A stretch of DNA of 64,000 nucleotides, taken from positions 2,418,001-2,482,000 of the forward strand of contig NC_053182.1 of assembly GCF_905163445.1 (NCBI RefSeq). Direction: 5' to 3'. Under the pieces are notes generated by a model. The model did not search any database. It was not told where the DNA came from and saw nothing but the letters and a program-made list of their open reading frames with translations. Both the position numbers and the translations under genes were made by a program. This DNA comes from Pararge aegeria (Eukaryota > Arthropoda > Insecta > Lepidoptera > Nymphalidae). Numbering within the stretch: position 1 is the first letter of the stretch; each line of letters begins with the position of its first letter. Positions 8,401 through 17,990 of this stretch are shown piece after piece.

Positions 8401-10989
8401 TAATAATATATACACTACGGAAATAAATAAATACACTACGACAATACACACATCGCCATCTAGTCCCAAAGTAAGCGTAGCTTGTGTTATGGGTACTAAG
8501 ATAACTGATGAATAATTTTATCAATAATATACCTACATAAATACATATAATATAAAGATAAACACCCAGACACCGAAGAACATTCATGTTCATCACACAA
8601 ACATTGTCCAGTTGTGGGAATCGAACCCACGGCCTTGGACTTAGAAAGCAGGGTCGCTGCAAACTGCGCCAATCGGCCGTCAAAATAATTAATAGGTATT
8701 GTTAGTATTCGTCAACCTAATTGAAAATACGAAGTGCGTTTGTTTGTTTATCTTTTCTTAACGCCTTAACTAAGCAATTAATTAAATTAACGATTTGATT
8801 TTTGACATTTAATAATAGTTTGAAGGACGGTGGGTATAATAATAAATTTTAGAGAGATCTCATTTTCAGCATATTAATATGCTACTTGTTCTTTTAGCTA
8901 TTTTTTTCATTAATATGCAACTTTTTATCCCAGGGTATGAGTTAGATATGTCTACGTATAATCTCGTCAATCTATACATAAAAATTAAAGTAAATGGTAT
9001 CCGGGAATCGAACCTGGTACCTTCTACTTAAATTTATAGCGCGCACCTTTGCGCCAGGGAGGTAATCGAATGGGTACCTAGGTACTACTGAAAACAAGCA
9101 GTCCGGGACCAAAGATTTTAGAACTCCGTACAAAATATCTATGTCCAGCAGTGGATGTCATCCGGCTGAAGTGATAATGATGATTTAAATATATGTGTGC
9201 TTCTAATAAGAAGAATAAAACTCCCCTTACCAACAGCACTAAAAGCCCAACAAGATCCGCAATTTTGTTGATCTTTGACTCTTGTCACCACGTTCTTGGC
9301 ACGCCAGTCAAGTTCTGCTGGAGTCCCTAAGACTTCATATTTGCCTAAGGACTCGCGAGTTACCCTTCTACAATTGGTTAATTCTTCCTTGGGGAATTTA
9401 AAACACGTGCGGCTTCTTAGGAATTCATCAAGGGTCATATCAGAGAATTCGTTTATACCTTAAACACAATAAAACAAATCGTATACCTACGTCATTAACA
9501 TTGCAAGATGACCAGAGGCCCAAATTATATTTTAATTGCGAAACACTATAATTTAATTTCAAAATTGACTAAGTTTTTGGCCAAATATTTTTAGATACTG
9601 AGTCTTTCTTTTGAGAGCTTGCAAATAAATAGGCTCGACTTTTTGTTGAAGAAATGAATGAATGTACTTTTATTGCACATCACAAAAAGCACATAAAAAA
9701 AGAAAAGTATAACAAAATAACGAATACAATGTGGCGGCCTTATCGCTTCATAGCGATTTCTTCCAGGCAACCAATGGCGAAGAAAACAAATACTTACAGA
9801 AAATAGTTTAGTGGTGCACATATCCATATACCCATAAAATAAATATATCTATACTTAAATAAATATATATAATATATAGAAAACATATATATGCTGGAAT
9901 GGCAGCCCCTAACTGGTAAGCGCAGCGTTGGTCGACCCCCAACGCGATTGACAGACAACATTAAGCGCGTCGCAGATAGCCGCTGGATCCAAGCGGCATA
10001 GAACCGTGAAATTTGGAACAAAAGACGTCTATCGGTTGATATGATGATGATATAAAACAATATTTGTAACTAAAGACAAATAAATAAATAAATAATTACC
10101 AATACAAATTTTAAATTATATTACTTAAAAATAATATAATAAAATAAACATGAAACAAAAGAAATTAAATTAATAAATATGCTCAACGTAAGAAATTATT
10201 GACGGACAAGCAGATGGTCGGACAAGCAAGGAAGACGTTCTGCAACGGGCCTCCGTGTCAGAAATTTCGAGAGAGTAATTTTTTTATGCTCCTGCAACGT
10301 GCCGCGCTATTTCCATTAACCCGGTGTTTCGCCTCACGTGCCTGTAACCACACCGGCAACCACGCCATTCAGACCGAAACACAGCATTGCAAAAATAGTG
10401 CTTTGGGACAGAAATAATCACTGTGTAGTACTTCACCATCGAGCTCTGTCTCAAAAAGCTCTACGTCCACTTTTACAAGTTTGCCGAGCCATCTTTACGC
10501 AGCAGAGCAATGCTCGACGTTTCGTCTACTTCTTCTAAATGTACTTGCAAACCTCTAGCATCTACACACTCTTGAAGATCGAGTAAAAGGATTTCATTAC
10601 TACTATCACAGATCTCACAGTTAGACATTCAAATTATTTTATGAATTTTAGGTTGGTATTCAAAATTAGTTTTCTGTTTATAAACTGTGCTGTTGCTGCA
10701 AGCTGCAAGGTCTGTCGCAAAAAGCTCTCTTACAACTAAACAAAGAGATTTCAGGATTACCAAACTGAGCATGTTCATTTTGTTCATTTAAAACATTGAT
10801 CTCTTCCAAATTCTGCAGGAATATGCGATACCTAATTGCTTTCTCTTCGTCATTTGAATATACTTTGTTATGGGCTTCCATGAAATCATCAAAATGCTGT
10901 ATTCCTTCCCTCAGGGCATATGGTGGGATCTTTTTAGCTGACACAGTTATAGCACTTAAATATAAAATAACTACTGCATTCATTTTCAT
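5339..10989 (-). CDS. Cathepsin L-like cysteine protease (papain family C1A), six exons
   Basis: Secreted or lysosomal endopeptidase precursor of 336 residues. Coding exons in order: 10761-10989, 9231-9458, 8215-8338, 7131-7306, 6171-6278, 5339-5484. All introns are GT-AG and the pieces join in frame (1011 bases with the stop). Residues 1-18 form a signal peptide. The propeptide has a complete ERFNIN motif (E49, R53, F57, N60, I64, N68) and GxNxFxD at 77-83. The mature enzyme starts near 121-124. It has oxyanion Gln140, nucleophile Cys146 in CGSCWAFS, His279 in NHAVLLVGYG and Asn301 in KNSWG. Cysteines 143/184, 177/216 and 272/322 fit the three papain disulfides, and Cys230 is extra. One N-glycosylation site is at Asn226. 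Length and layout are normal for cathepsin L and for the related viral cathepsins of baculoviruses, but the spliced structure shows this is a host gene. The exact subfamily (L, F or O) cannot be fixed by eye. Confidence 0.93.
5561..5798 (-). repeat. SINE-A copy in cathepsin intron 5
   Basis: Runs from the AAATAAATAAG tail through CATCTAGCCCCAAAGTAAGC and GTTGTGGGAATCGAACCCAC to CACTGCGCCAATTGGTCGTC. It is nearly complete. Confidence 0.8.
5930..6055 (-). repeat. LINE-D 3' tail in cathepsin intron 5
   Basis: CTGAGTTTCTTGCTGGCTTC, GGTAGAATCTGCCAG and GACTTGACGTTTCAAAAGTG are the complement of the tail at 36837-36985, which lies next to a LINE ORF end. Confidence 0.65.
6171..6278 (-). CDS. Cathepsin exon 5: catalytic histidine
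   Basis: Acceptor TTTCAG|CT, donor ATCG|GTAAGC. It encodes YHGGV and NHAVLLVGYG with catalytic His279. Confidence 0.9.
6313..6366 (+). repeat. tRNA-like SINE head in cathepsin intron 4
   Basis: TTGGTCTAGTGGCAAGGTGA (box A) followed by GTTCGATTCCCAGTTCGG (box B). It is too short and unpaired to be a tRNA. Confidence 0.5.
6384..6530 (+). repeat. SINE-B 5' half in cathepsin intron 4
   Basis: GTGGGTAGGACTTTGACTTC, a decayed box B (GAGTTCTAATCCCAG) and ATCACTTGCTTCAACTGTGA. The 3' half is missing. Confidence 0.7.
6560..6730 (+). repeat. Degenerate repeat fragment (family K) in cathepsin intron 4
   Basis: GAGCAAAATGCGCGAAGCTC, AGAAAATCCATTTATGCAG and CACTGGGTGGGCATACA recur at 23845-24000 (+) and, inverted, at 32470-32680. 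Probably a LINE-derived stretch; no intact ORF. Confidence 0.5.
6860..7113 (-). repeat. SINE-B copy in cathepsin intron 4
   Basis: AATGCGGATTGGTGGACTCC, GGCATGCAGGTTTCCTCGCG and GAAGTCCTAACCACTGGGCT in minus orientation. It ends 18 bases from exon 4, so it lies just inside the intron's donor side. Confidence 0.8.
7131..7306 (-). CDS. Cathepsin exon 4: SYPY segment
   Basis: Acceptor TTATAG|GT, donor ATCG|GTAATC. It encodes the conserved SYPY block, the N-glycosylation site NVT and the GPLSI stretch before the histidine exon. Confidence 0.9.
7412..7690 (-). repeat. LINE-H 3' end in cathepsin intron 3
   Basis: TTTTATTGTACACCAAAG, GGTGGCCTTATCACTACATA, GCGATTTCTTCCAGG and AGAGGTAGGTGGTGC. It is almost identical over some 200 bases to 60058-60260, and also matches 9651, 33620 and (inverted) 20870. 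Confidence 0.7.
7901..8186. mobile_element. hAT-like MITE with 8-bp target duplication, in cathepsin intron 3
   Basis: Terminal repeats CAGAGAATTAAGAACATAC and GTATGTTCTTAATTCTATG pair with one mismatch near the tip. The element is flanked by a perfect ATAATACG duplication (7893-7900 and 8187-8194). 286 bp with no transposase, so non-autonomous. A partial relative lies at 32826-32942. Confidence 0.8.
8215..8338 (-). CDS. Cathepsin exon 3: SEQQVVDC and GCSGG segment
   Basis: Acceptor TTTTAG|CC, donor ATACA|GTAAGA. It has no own ATG and is therefore easy to miss. It encodes the conserved LSEQQVVDC stretch and GCSGG, where papain-family disulfide cysteines sit. Confidence 0.9.
8417..8681 (-). 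repeat. SINE-A copy in cathepsin intron 2
   Basis: Full-length minus-strand copy from AAATAAATAAATACACTACG to ACTGCGCCAATCGGCCGTC. It begins about 80 bases from exon 3. Confidence 0.85.
8996..9072 (-). repeat. tRNA-like SINE head in cathepsin intron 2
   Basis: On the minus strand CCCTGGCGCAAAGGTGCGCG is box A-like and CAGGTTCGATTCCCGGATAC carries box B. Acceptor arms do not pair. Confidence 0.5.
9118..9184 (+). repeat. 3' tip of an RTE-like LINE in cathepsin intron 2
   Basis: TTAGAACTCCGTACAAAATA, TATGTCCAGCAGTGG and GTGATAATGATGAT match the last codons and tail of the RTE fragments at 28800 and 60365. Only 46 bases separate it from exon 2. Confidence 0.65.
9231..9458 (-). CDS. Cathepsin exon 2: end of propeptide and catalytic cysteine
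   Basis: Acceptor TTTAAG|GT completes Gly77 and gives GINEFSD. The exon carries the propeptide/mature boundary and the QNCGSCWAFS active-site segment, and ends at donor TTG|GTAAGG. It starts upstream of the first in-frame ATG, so a plain ORF search would cut about six residues. Confidence 0.9.
9651..9880 (-). repeat. LINE-H 3' end in cathepsin intron 1
   Basis: ACTTTTATTGCACATCAC, GTGGCGGCCTTATCGCTTC and AGCGATTTCTTCCAGGCAAC match the LINE-H tail. Confidence 0.7.
9891..10052 (+). pseudogene. RTE-like LINE, C-terminal ORF fragment, in cathepsin intron 1
   Basis: The plus strand reads LEWQPLTGKRSVGRPPTRLT and continues to SRWIQAA before an in-frame TAG. This is the GRPPTRWxDDI C-terminal signature of RTE-type endonuclease/reverse-transcriptase proteins. 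Truncated and stopped, so dead. Confidence 0.7.
10198..10535 (+). repeat. Family I repeat in cathepsin intron 1
   Basis: GACGGACAAGCAGATGG, GTGCCTGTAACCACACCGG, CAACCACGCCATTCAGACCG and CGAGCTCTGTCTCAAAAAGC recur in eight other places (12845, 15216, 28385, 34993, 43283, 44118, 52990, 56895). No ORF is shared by the copies, so it is probably a non-coding SINE- or MITE-like family. Confidence 0.6.
10761..10989 (-). CDS. Cathepsin exon 1: signal peptide and most of the I29 propeptide
   Basis: Codes for residues 1-76 plus one base of codon 77. The first ATG is used; a second ATG two codons later would shorten the signal peptide by two residues. The donor is TTTG|GTAATC. If the donor is ignored the frame runs on to 10678 as non-homologous sequence. 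Confidence 0.9.
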
Positions 10990-11042
10990 ATCAATATGAT
11001 GATTTATTTACAACTAGTTAATAGCTAATAACGTTGCTCGGC

Positions 11043-11072
11043 TTTATATACTATGGGTTATGATTGTTATCA
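11043..11072 (-). promoter_or_regulatory. Cathepsin core promoter: TATA box and GATA site
   Basis: On the minus strand TATATAAA (11043-11050) lies 54 bases upstream of the ATG, which puts the start of transcription near 11015-11022 and leaves a 5' leader of about 30 bases. TGATAA (11067-11072) just upstream is a GATA-factor site, as often found in insect gut genes; its use here is inferred. Confidence 0.6.
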
Positions 11073-11074
11073 GT

Positions 11075-12345
11075 TTTTGCATTCTATGCGTTTGAAATAT
11101 TTTATCGCTCACTAAATATTTTGCATATTATGTACAAAAATTTTACTGCTAGGTACTCTTGTATCTATGTGGATATTTTTAGAATGGATTTAAATCATGA
11201 TTTAATTTGAATTATTATGGGTGTTTGTGTTTAATTCTTCTGTATTATACTCAGGTTTTTCAGTTTATCCTACGAGAAAAGTTAGAGTGAATAAATAAAA
11301 ACTCGATTATATATTAATATAATGAATCATATGTTTGATTATCCTCACGGGGATGGATATAAGTAATTTGTTTTTATATAAGTATTTGTTACTATTTTTT
11401 TTCCAATTTTCTCCCTAGACTATGAGTATACAATCATGTCGAAAATCATCTTTTTAGGCGTATTATTTTTTTTTCTCTTTCATAATATATTTTAAATTCA
11501 TCATCATCATCACATCAACCCATTACCGGCACACTACAGGGCACGGGTCTCCTCCTACAATGAGAAGGGTTTGTTTTGATAAAGAATTGTTTAATTTTGG
11601 GTTTAAAAAAAAATGTTTAATAAAATACTAATAAAGTTAACTTTAAAAAACTTGTAACACATGTTTGCAAGTATGCTCCCTAGGGTGTCTGTTTTAGGGC
11701 CATCAAAATCAATAAACAACTCTTCTTTCCTAAATATTTAGCATCAAATTATCTGATTATATACGTTTTATAATGTGTCTAGCATTTTCTAGGAAAAACG
11801 TTGTATGCATCCCCTCAGAGGGTGATCATACTCATATAATCTTCGTGGATCACGCGCTGAACTTGTATCGCGTTGGTTACATCACTAGAAATAATTAATC
11901 AGTTTATGTTTATTTCTTCGGTTAAACTTTACCCTATAATGATAAATAAATCAATATAAATAATATAAATCTTTGTTTTTGCAAGCATTTACCACGGACT
12001 TATATGGTCCCCTGAATAAGATAAGATACGTACTGTATAAATTGCTTATGATTCAACCGCATTTTGAATTCCAATAAACAAACTTTTCTATTAGTAAATA
12101 CGTTAGAACTCATTACAATTCAATCCTCCTTTATTCGCGAGATCCGGCCCCAAGAATCAGTTGGATATTTCCATTAAATTTCAATTTCCAAACTCATCAC
12201 GCCACAATGCGACCTCCTACAATGGCCTTTCTGTCTGTATTTCATAATAAAATAACTGTTTGTATGAATGCATTTACTGTAAGACTAGGCTATAAGAAGC
12301 CGGGTCCCCACGATTATACACGCTCGACTTGTTAAATCAAGCTTA
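11075..12345. other. Upstream flank of the cathepsin gene, mostly unassigned
   Basis: Very AT-rich. The only element recognised is a SINE-B 3' end at 11498-11566 (minus), with ATCAACCCATTACCGGCACA and TCCTCCTACAATGAGAAGGG. Confidence 0.5.
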
Positions 12346-12419
12346 AGCAATGTTAGGTGTTACGAAGACAATGTCCAGAGCTGGAGGACCTACTTGAAGA
12401 CCTGGCTAGTGGTTCCTCG

Positions 12420-12640
12420 AAAATTTTTTTTGACGTGACAAGGTCTTATAAGTCGATGGAGCCGGCTGCACGCACGAAAAAACATGACGTATGCGGCGTT
12501 ACCTCGCTCTGAGGCGTTCCGTTCAAGGCTTGAAGTGCAAGCGAGAGCGCGGAACGAGCGACAAAGAGGCACAGTCGGCCTCCGCGTTCGACATCTGTCT
12601 CTCTCCTACTTCAGTGAGCGATGCGTCCGCGTGGACAGCT
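12420..12640 (+). repeat. GC-rich repeat sharing the GACGTGACAAnGTCTTATAA motif
   Basis: TTTTGACGTGACAAGGTCTT starts a GC-rich stretch (GGAGCCGGCTGCACGCACG). The same motif occurs inverted at about 61530-61555, also followed by GC-rich sequence. Short open frames here are by-products of GC content. Confidence 0.45.
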
Positions 12641-12844
12641 TCTATACAATAATACATTTACATGTTTTCGGCAAGGATGAAGTGCAGTTAAAAGTGAATG
12701 TGGTGTCAATTGTTTATAGCAACGATAATATCTATCATGTTTGAACAATGCAACCATTCCATCAGTATTTTCTTACGACGTTGTCACGTTCAACTATCAT
12801 CAGTAAGCCGACTTTACAGACAACCAATTTTTTTTTCAAATTAA

Positions 12845-13170
12845 TGATTGACGGACCAAGCAGATTGCCCACCGGAGCAACACTTCCGAGTGCATTCAAG
12901 GAACACATTATGCAAAATTTGTCCTGTGTCCATCAACCAGTGGCGTAGGTATTAAGCCTCATGTGCCTGTAATCACACCAGCAACCACGCCCTTCAGACC
13001 GGAAAACAGCATTACGACTATGCTGCTTAGCGGCAGAAATAAGCATGGTGGTACTTCACCGGACGCGCTCGGTCACAAAAAGCCAAGTTACTTCCAATTT
13101 TATACAAGTTTGTCGAGCAAACTTTACGGAGCAGACCAATGCTCGACGTTACGTCTAACCTCTAGCATGT
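12845..13170 (+). repeat. Family I repeat
   Basis: GACGGACCAAGCAGATTGCC, TCATGTGCCTGTAATCACAC, GCTTAGCGGCAGAAATAAGC and ACTTCACCGGACGCGCTC. Confidence 0.6.
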
Positions 13171-15215
13171 ACACACTTGTCATAGTATATTGATATAGTA
13201 AAAGGATTTCATTACGACTATCACAGACCACACAGTTAGACATTTCCAATTATTTTTTGAATGAAGACTGTAGATTGGTATTCAAAATTAGTTTTCTGTT
13301 TATTAACTGTAATGTGGACTGACTAACTCAATATTTGATACAATAGAAAGATGCGGTCTAAGAGTACCTATTTAATAAGTGCGAGGCGAAGAAACTAAAG
13401 TCTCTTGAAATCTGTACAGTGAAACCAATCAAAGTAATTTATTTATATTAAATTGGCTTTGTAATTAAAAAAGAGAGTAGTATCGTGGTAATTTTTGGGC
13501 AAAATTGAACAGATTCGTTATTTTTGCATCCATTATTAGAAAATGTTTTTGGATGAGCCTGAGCTACTTCTGTTGAACTAAATTTTGCTATGCCTGTCCT
13601 TTTTTAAAACAGCTTGGTCACTGCTAAAAAGTTGATCGAGAAAACATGGCAGTTGCATGCGCAATCATAGAAATGCTGAACATTCTCAGAGTTATCTCTT
13701 CAGCGTCAATGATTCTCCATCTATGTCCTAATGAAATTTACAGGGATTTGTTAGGTTGAGCAAAGAAATGAATGATCGTCCTTAAAATACAAGGTTTATT
13801 GCATCAGAAGTCTTCAATGAGTATTTATCTATGTCCAATGTGGAATTTACAGGGATTCGTTAGCTCGAGCAAAAGAATAAAGCTTGTCCTTAAAGCACAA
13901 GTTAAATTGTCTCAGGAACCGCAGAGCTCTACGAGCTACACGCAAGAGTGAATATAGATTCCCAGATTTTTGAGTCTTACAGTTTGTTCTGTGAAACAGA
14001 AGGTAAGAGTGGTTACAACAATTACAAAAACATGCAAATTTCACGGTGGTTTACCAAAATTCAAGTCTTAAACGTTTCCAAGAAATCCTTTGTCATTAAG
14101 GTTTCATTGAAGCGTTTTTTCTAACGCCCGCCTCCACATTGTGTCCGAAGGTGTTGGATATAAATTTCCTCGTACATTTTTTTTTGCTTTCAACAATGAA
14201 GTGTCATTGTTCGTGTTTGTATTTTAATATCGTTGAACACACGTCGGGCTAGATAAATAATGCGTGGCGTTTTTCGGCCATTTGTTAAGATGAATGGTCG
14301 CCATCGCCGGTTCCATAACGTCTACGATATTAATGCGAGGCCCCATTCATGCTTCTTTATCCGTCGGTTTAAGAATGCGTACGCATTCGTCATATCATGG
14401 TGACGCTTTCGAGATTTTGGGCTTTTAGGGTATTCTGATGTCCTTTTTTATAATAGGGAAATATTAATTGACAAATTGAAGGTTTATTCTTGATGATATA
14501 ATCTCTAAGCGATTAGGTACTGTCGTATAATGTCTAATTCGTTTACGCTTACCAGATATATGGTGGCAATGGGTTAATTTCTCTTGGTTTTTTTCAATTT
14601 TAAAAACGAGAGAACTGGCTCTCAATGTTACTTTATACTAAGTAACGATGCAATCTTAGGTGCAAGTACAATAACATGGGTTATAGCAGTTTATTTGTAT
14701 TTGTAACTGTAACCCGTATATTTAAGACATTATATAATAGAATTCAATCACTTCGCGAACCAAAGCCCATGGAGCAATAGTGGGATCGATCCCAGGACTT
14801 TCCGCTTAAAGGCATACAGCTAATTCAGAGTCTCTCTAGTCTCTTTAATTATTTTGCTGAGGAATCCATAGATAATTTAAGCTATGCATCGTTTGAGCAC
14901 ATTAAATGAAGAAACTCGTAAACGCATTCTTCGTTTACTGACCCAAATAGTTACATACCTACTGTTACACATAATTTTAAATCTGAAACTATTTACTTAA
15001 TTCTTCATTGTTTCGTTTGTGTAAAAATTACAATTATATTTGTACAGTCCTTAGGCTTAAGTTTTATCGACAGGTCTTTTTCAAATCAAGTTCTTATATT
15101 CTTTAATTATTAGTCTTTAATTATTTTGAGTCTTTTGAAACAAAATACCACTTCAGTTTTCAAGTGTTTCAATTGAACAGTTTAAAATTACGAGAAGGGG
15201 TATTTTCTATTTATA
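13171..15215. other. Long stretch without genes; includes a GC-balanced patch
   Basis: No ORF above 65 codons and no repeat identified with confidence. The part 14230-14440 is less AT-rich than its surroundings and is treated under findings. A weak tRNA-like stretch (GGGATCGATCCC) lies near 14790. Confidence 0.4.
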
Positions 15216-15763
15216 TAATAGATGGACCTAGTCGATAGTCCACCTGATGGTAAGTGGAAAACTATAGCGTACCTATAAACAGAGCAATACTTTGCAGGTC
15301 ATGCAAGGAATACGTCCTGCAACGTGCCGCGTTATTTCTATCAACCTGAGGCGTACGAGTTGAACCCCATGTGCTTTTAATTCCACTGGCATCCTTTTAA
15401 TTCCACTGGCATCCTTTTAATTCCACTGGCATCCACGCCTTTCGGACCGGAACTCAGAATTGCAACAGTTCTGCTTTGCGGTAGAAAAAACTAGGTGGTA
15501 GTTTGGCGGCTGGCCCGTGGGAGGTCCAATAATACGCTGGAGTCGTAGTATTATTTTGGTTTAATCTCCTTTTACACGTTGTAATAAAACAAGCGACAAT
15601 CTGTTTTACACGTGGTAATAAAGAAAACAAGTTGACAATCTTATTCTAATATCAAACGAGTAGGTGACGGCTGCGTCGCTTCGTTCGGAAATACCACGTT
15701 TCGTTCGACGCATTCGCCACAGTAGTACTTCACCGGACGAGCTCTGCACGGCACGCATTGCCC
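15216..15763 (+). repeat. Family I repeat, interrupted
   Basis: The family head CACCTGATGGTAAGTGG and CAACGTGCCGCGTTATTTC to GCTTTGCGGTAG are followed, after about 220 unrelated bases (15497-15719), by the family tail AGTACTTCACCGGACGAGCT. The intervening DNA is probably a later insertion. Confidence 0.55.
15374..15433 (+). repeat. Three exact 20-bp tandem repeats
   Basis: CTTTTAATTCCACTGGCATC is repeated three times without a mismatch, inside the family I copy. Other copies of the family have the segment only once. Confidence 0.9.
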
Positions 15764-15771
15764 ATGCCCAT

Positions 15772-15965
15772 TCATCACTTCAACCGATTGAAGTCCAGCG
15801 CTGGACATAGGTTATTGTAGAGAGTTCCAAAATCCACAGTCCTGGGCCGCTTGTTTCCAGCGGCACCCAGCGACTCGTGTGATGTCGTCTGTACACCTTG
15901 TTGGGGGCCGACCAACACTGCGCTTACCTGTGCGGGGTCGCCATTCCAACACTTTGGAACCCCAA
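15772..15965 (-). pseudogene. RTE-like LINE, C-terminal ORF fragment
   Basis: Complement of the GKRSVGRPPT...SRW...WNSLQ region: GGGCCGCTTGTTTCCAGCGG, TTGGGGGCCGACCAACACTG, GTGCGGGGTCGCCATTCC. Frameshifted and truncated. Confidence 0.65.
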
Positions 15966-15984
15966 CGTGTCTGCCCATGCTTGC

Positions 15985-16205
15985 AGACAATTAACTCTCA
16001 TCTTATCAGGATAAAAATGTATCTTCTCCCACAGCTGTATCAGCTCACCGAGCATTGGCGCACTAGGAAATAATATCCAAAAAATATATGCGTAATAACA
16101 AACGGGGGTAAACTTCTCCTTTTCCCTGTTCCCGTGTTTTAGTAGATGGACACGTTTATTATATCCCTTGGGATATAATTTTTGTCTCCTGCCTGCGCTT
16201 GCACT
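15985..16205 (+). repeat. Family E repeat with central palindrome
   Basis: TATCTTCTCCCACAGCTGTA, GAAATAATATCCAAAAAATA, the palindrome TTATATCCC-TT-GGGATATAA (16159-16178) and TTTTTGTCTCCTGCC. The same order is seen at 26228-26465 and in pieces at 52345-52510 and 52930-53000. Confidence 0.55.
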
Positions 16206-16209
16206 GCTG

Positions 16210-17075
16210 ACAGAGAAGACTCTACTAACCTCTAAAATTTGACCAAGTTAAACGAGTCTTTAACTTGGCTGTTATTATTAGTGGTAAATCTTATCTTTTA
16301 CCTTCATTCTGATTGCATCAGAATGCTTTCCGGGGCAAATTACTCAACTCACAAATATGCCGGGGCCAGTAAATAATTCAAGGTGCCTATGACAGTGTTT
16401 ATCGCTTGTTTCTATCTGCCTCACCCCCTTTGATCGAGGCGTCCGACCGTGACGAACCAAAGCAAACGGCCCGCGGCCAAAAACTTCCAACTCGTTTTTT
16501 CCTTCTGTCTTCCTCTAATTCCATAACGATGGACAAAGACATAATCACCTCTGCTCTACCTTCTCTTTCTATTGTTATAGTGGAAAAAGGGATGGATGAA
16601 GGAATAGAACTGGTTTGAATTAGAATATTCAATGTTACACAAGTTATTGTGCATGTGGGTGACTTTTGTAAGGGAGTTAGCAGGTTTGAGGATTGAGGAA
16701 GACGGTACACAATGTGCAACCACATTTTTGTAGACGGATTCTTTGAAGATAATAATCTACTGTGTGGATTTAGTTTTGAATATTTTTTTCAAATTGCATT
16801 TTGAGGGGAAAATGTTGACGTGAAGTTTGTGCCTATATCATTGTCTATATCTAAAATTATTAAAGCAGAACTAAGGCACGTTTTCTATAAACATTGGAAT
16901 AAAATTAGAAAATTATTAAAAAGCAATGTCATCTCTTGTTTCAAACGTGTATCATTTTAATATGGACCTTTGAAAAAGTAGATCGAAACTGCAACGTTTC
17001 CTAATGGATGGCGCTAGAGTTGCTATAAGATTAATGTGAAAGGCATATATTAATTTCGGCATCGACGGTAGGAGA
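16210..17075. other. Unassigned DNA
   Basis: Overlapping frames of 108 and 70 codons exist around 16400-16725 on opposite strands, but neither resembles a known protein and both have low-complexity stretches. I see nothing else. Confidence 0.4.
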
Positions 17076-17076
17076 G

Positions 17077-17152
17077 CCGTTGCCTAATTGGCGAAAGCGC
17101 TCAGGCCGCGATTGCTAGAGAGTCGCAGGTTCAAATCCTGTCAGTTCCAAAA
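17077..17152 (+). repeat. tRNA-derived SINE head
   Basis: TTGCCTAATTGGCGAAAGCG (box A) and CAGGTTCAAATCCTGTCAG (box B in a T-arm hairpin). The 5' and 3' acceptor strands match in only four of seven positions, so this is not a tRNA gene. Confidence 0.5.
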
Positions 17153-17399
17153 AATTTTATATGCAATTTAAAATTTTAAAAATGATAATTCCTCCAAGTG
17201 TATGTAAAAACACTAATAAAAATTATAAAAAATATTGGAATAGCGTTACTCGGATACCAAATGATGTAGGCGATGTCTAGAGAAAAAACGTTTCACCAAC
17301 ATTTAGGTGACAACTATTGGTAAACGGTTGATGAATGCCTAGGAATCTCCTTAGATTAGGCGTCAATTATTTAGGCATTGCCTTATTTTTCGTAAGTGC

Positions 17400-17680
17400 A
17401 AACGTGCATAAGACTACTGAGCGCTGTAGTTTTATGGTAGACTTATGAGTGGAGGCCCAGGTTTGATCCACAGCAGGGACAATATGGGAATTTAATTATT
17501 TTTAATTTCCTCTATTCTGGTCTAGACGCCGCTTCGGTCACGGCTAGTTACCACCCACTCTACTGACAAGGACGATTTGCAAAGCAATCTAGCTTTTGGT
17601 TCGATATCGCCTAGAAACACTATCACTTACCTTCAAGTGAGATTGCAATCAAAGACTTACTTGTAGTTGAAAAATAAAAG
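17400..17680 (+). repeat. Family J repeat
   Basis: CACGGCTAGTTACCACCC, TCACTTACCTTCAAGTGAGA and GACTTACTTGTAGT match the complement of copies at 19244 and 30268. The left end has a tRNA-like GGCCCAGGTTTGATCCAC, so it is likely a SINE. Confidence 0.5.
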
Positions 17681-17802
17681 AAGTTTGGCTTGCTTGGGAG
17701 TTCTGGACTCGTAAGCAAAATTGGACTGGGGACTAAAATTTTAAAATAACGAGTGTGCTTATTAATTAATATTTTGAGTCACAAAATGGACATTTGATGT
17801 CT

Positions 17803-17990
17803 CTCAATAAGTTTAATATTTTTTATAAAACTAAGTATTTAGTAGGATTTTTCTTTAACTTTACGTTATAGAAAAATCGTATTAAATACTAAGGATTACT
17901 TAAAGGGTATAAAAGCTTGGTTGTGAATTGCTCTAACCTCGTAGCTAAATCTTAATTGACTGTGAGATGGTGCTAACAACAAAAAATTTG
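17803..17990 (+). repeat. LINE-C 3' fragment
   Basis: TCTCTCAATAAGTTTAAT, then GGATTACTTAAAGGGTATAA and GAATTGCTCTAACCTCGTAG: end of the RT ORF and start of the 3' UTR in plus sense, with stops. Confidence 0.55.

Noticed and set aside
5339..10989. Integrated baculovirus cathepsin gene
   Set aside because: Five spliceosomal introns, a TATA promoter and no other viral gene nearby; it is a host gene of the same protein family.
17077..17152. tRNA gene on the plus strand
   Set aside because: Only four of seven acceptor pairs form, and there is no clear anticodon arm.
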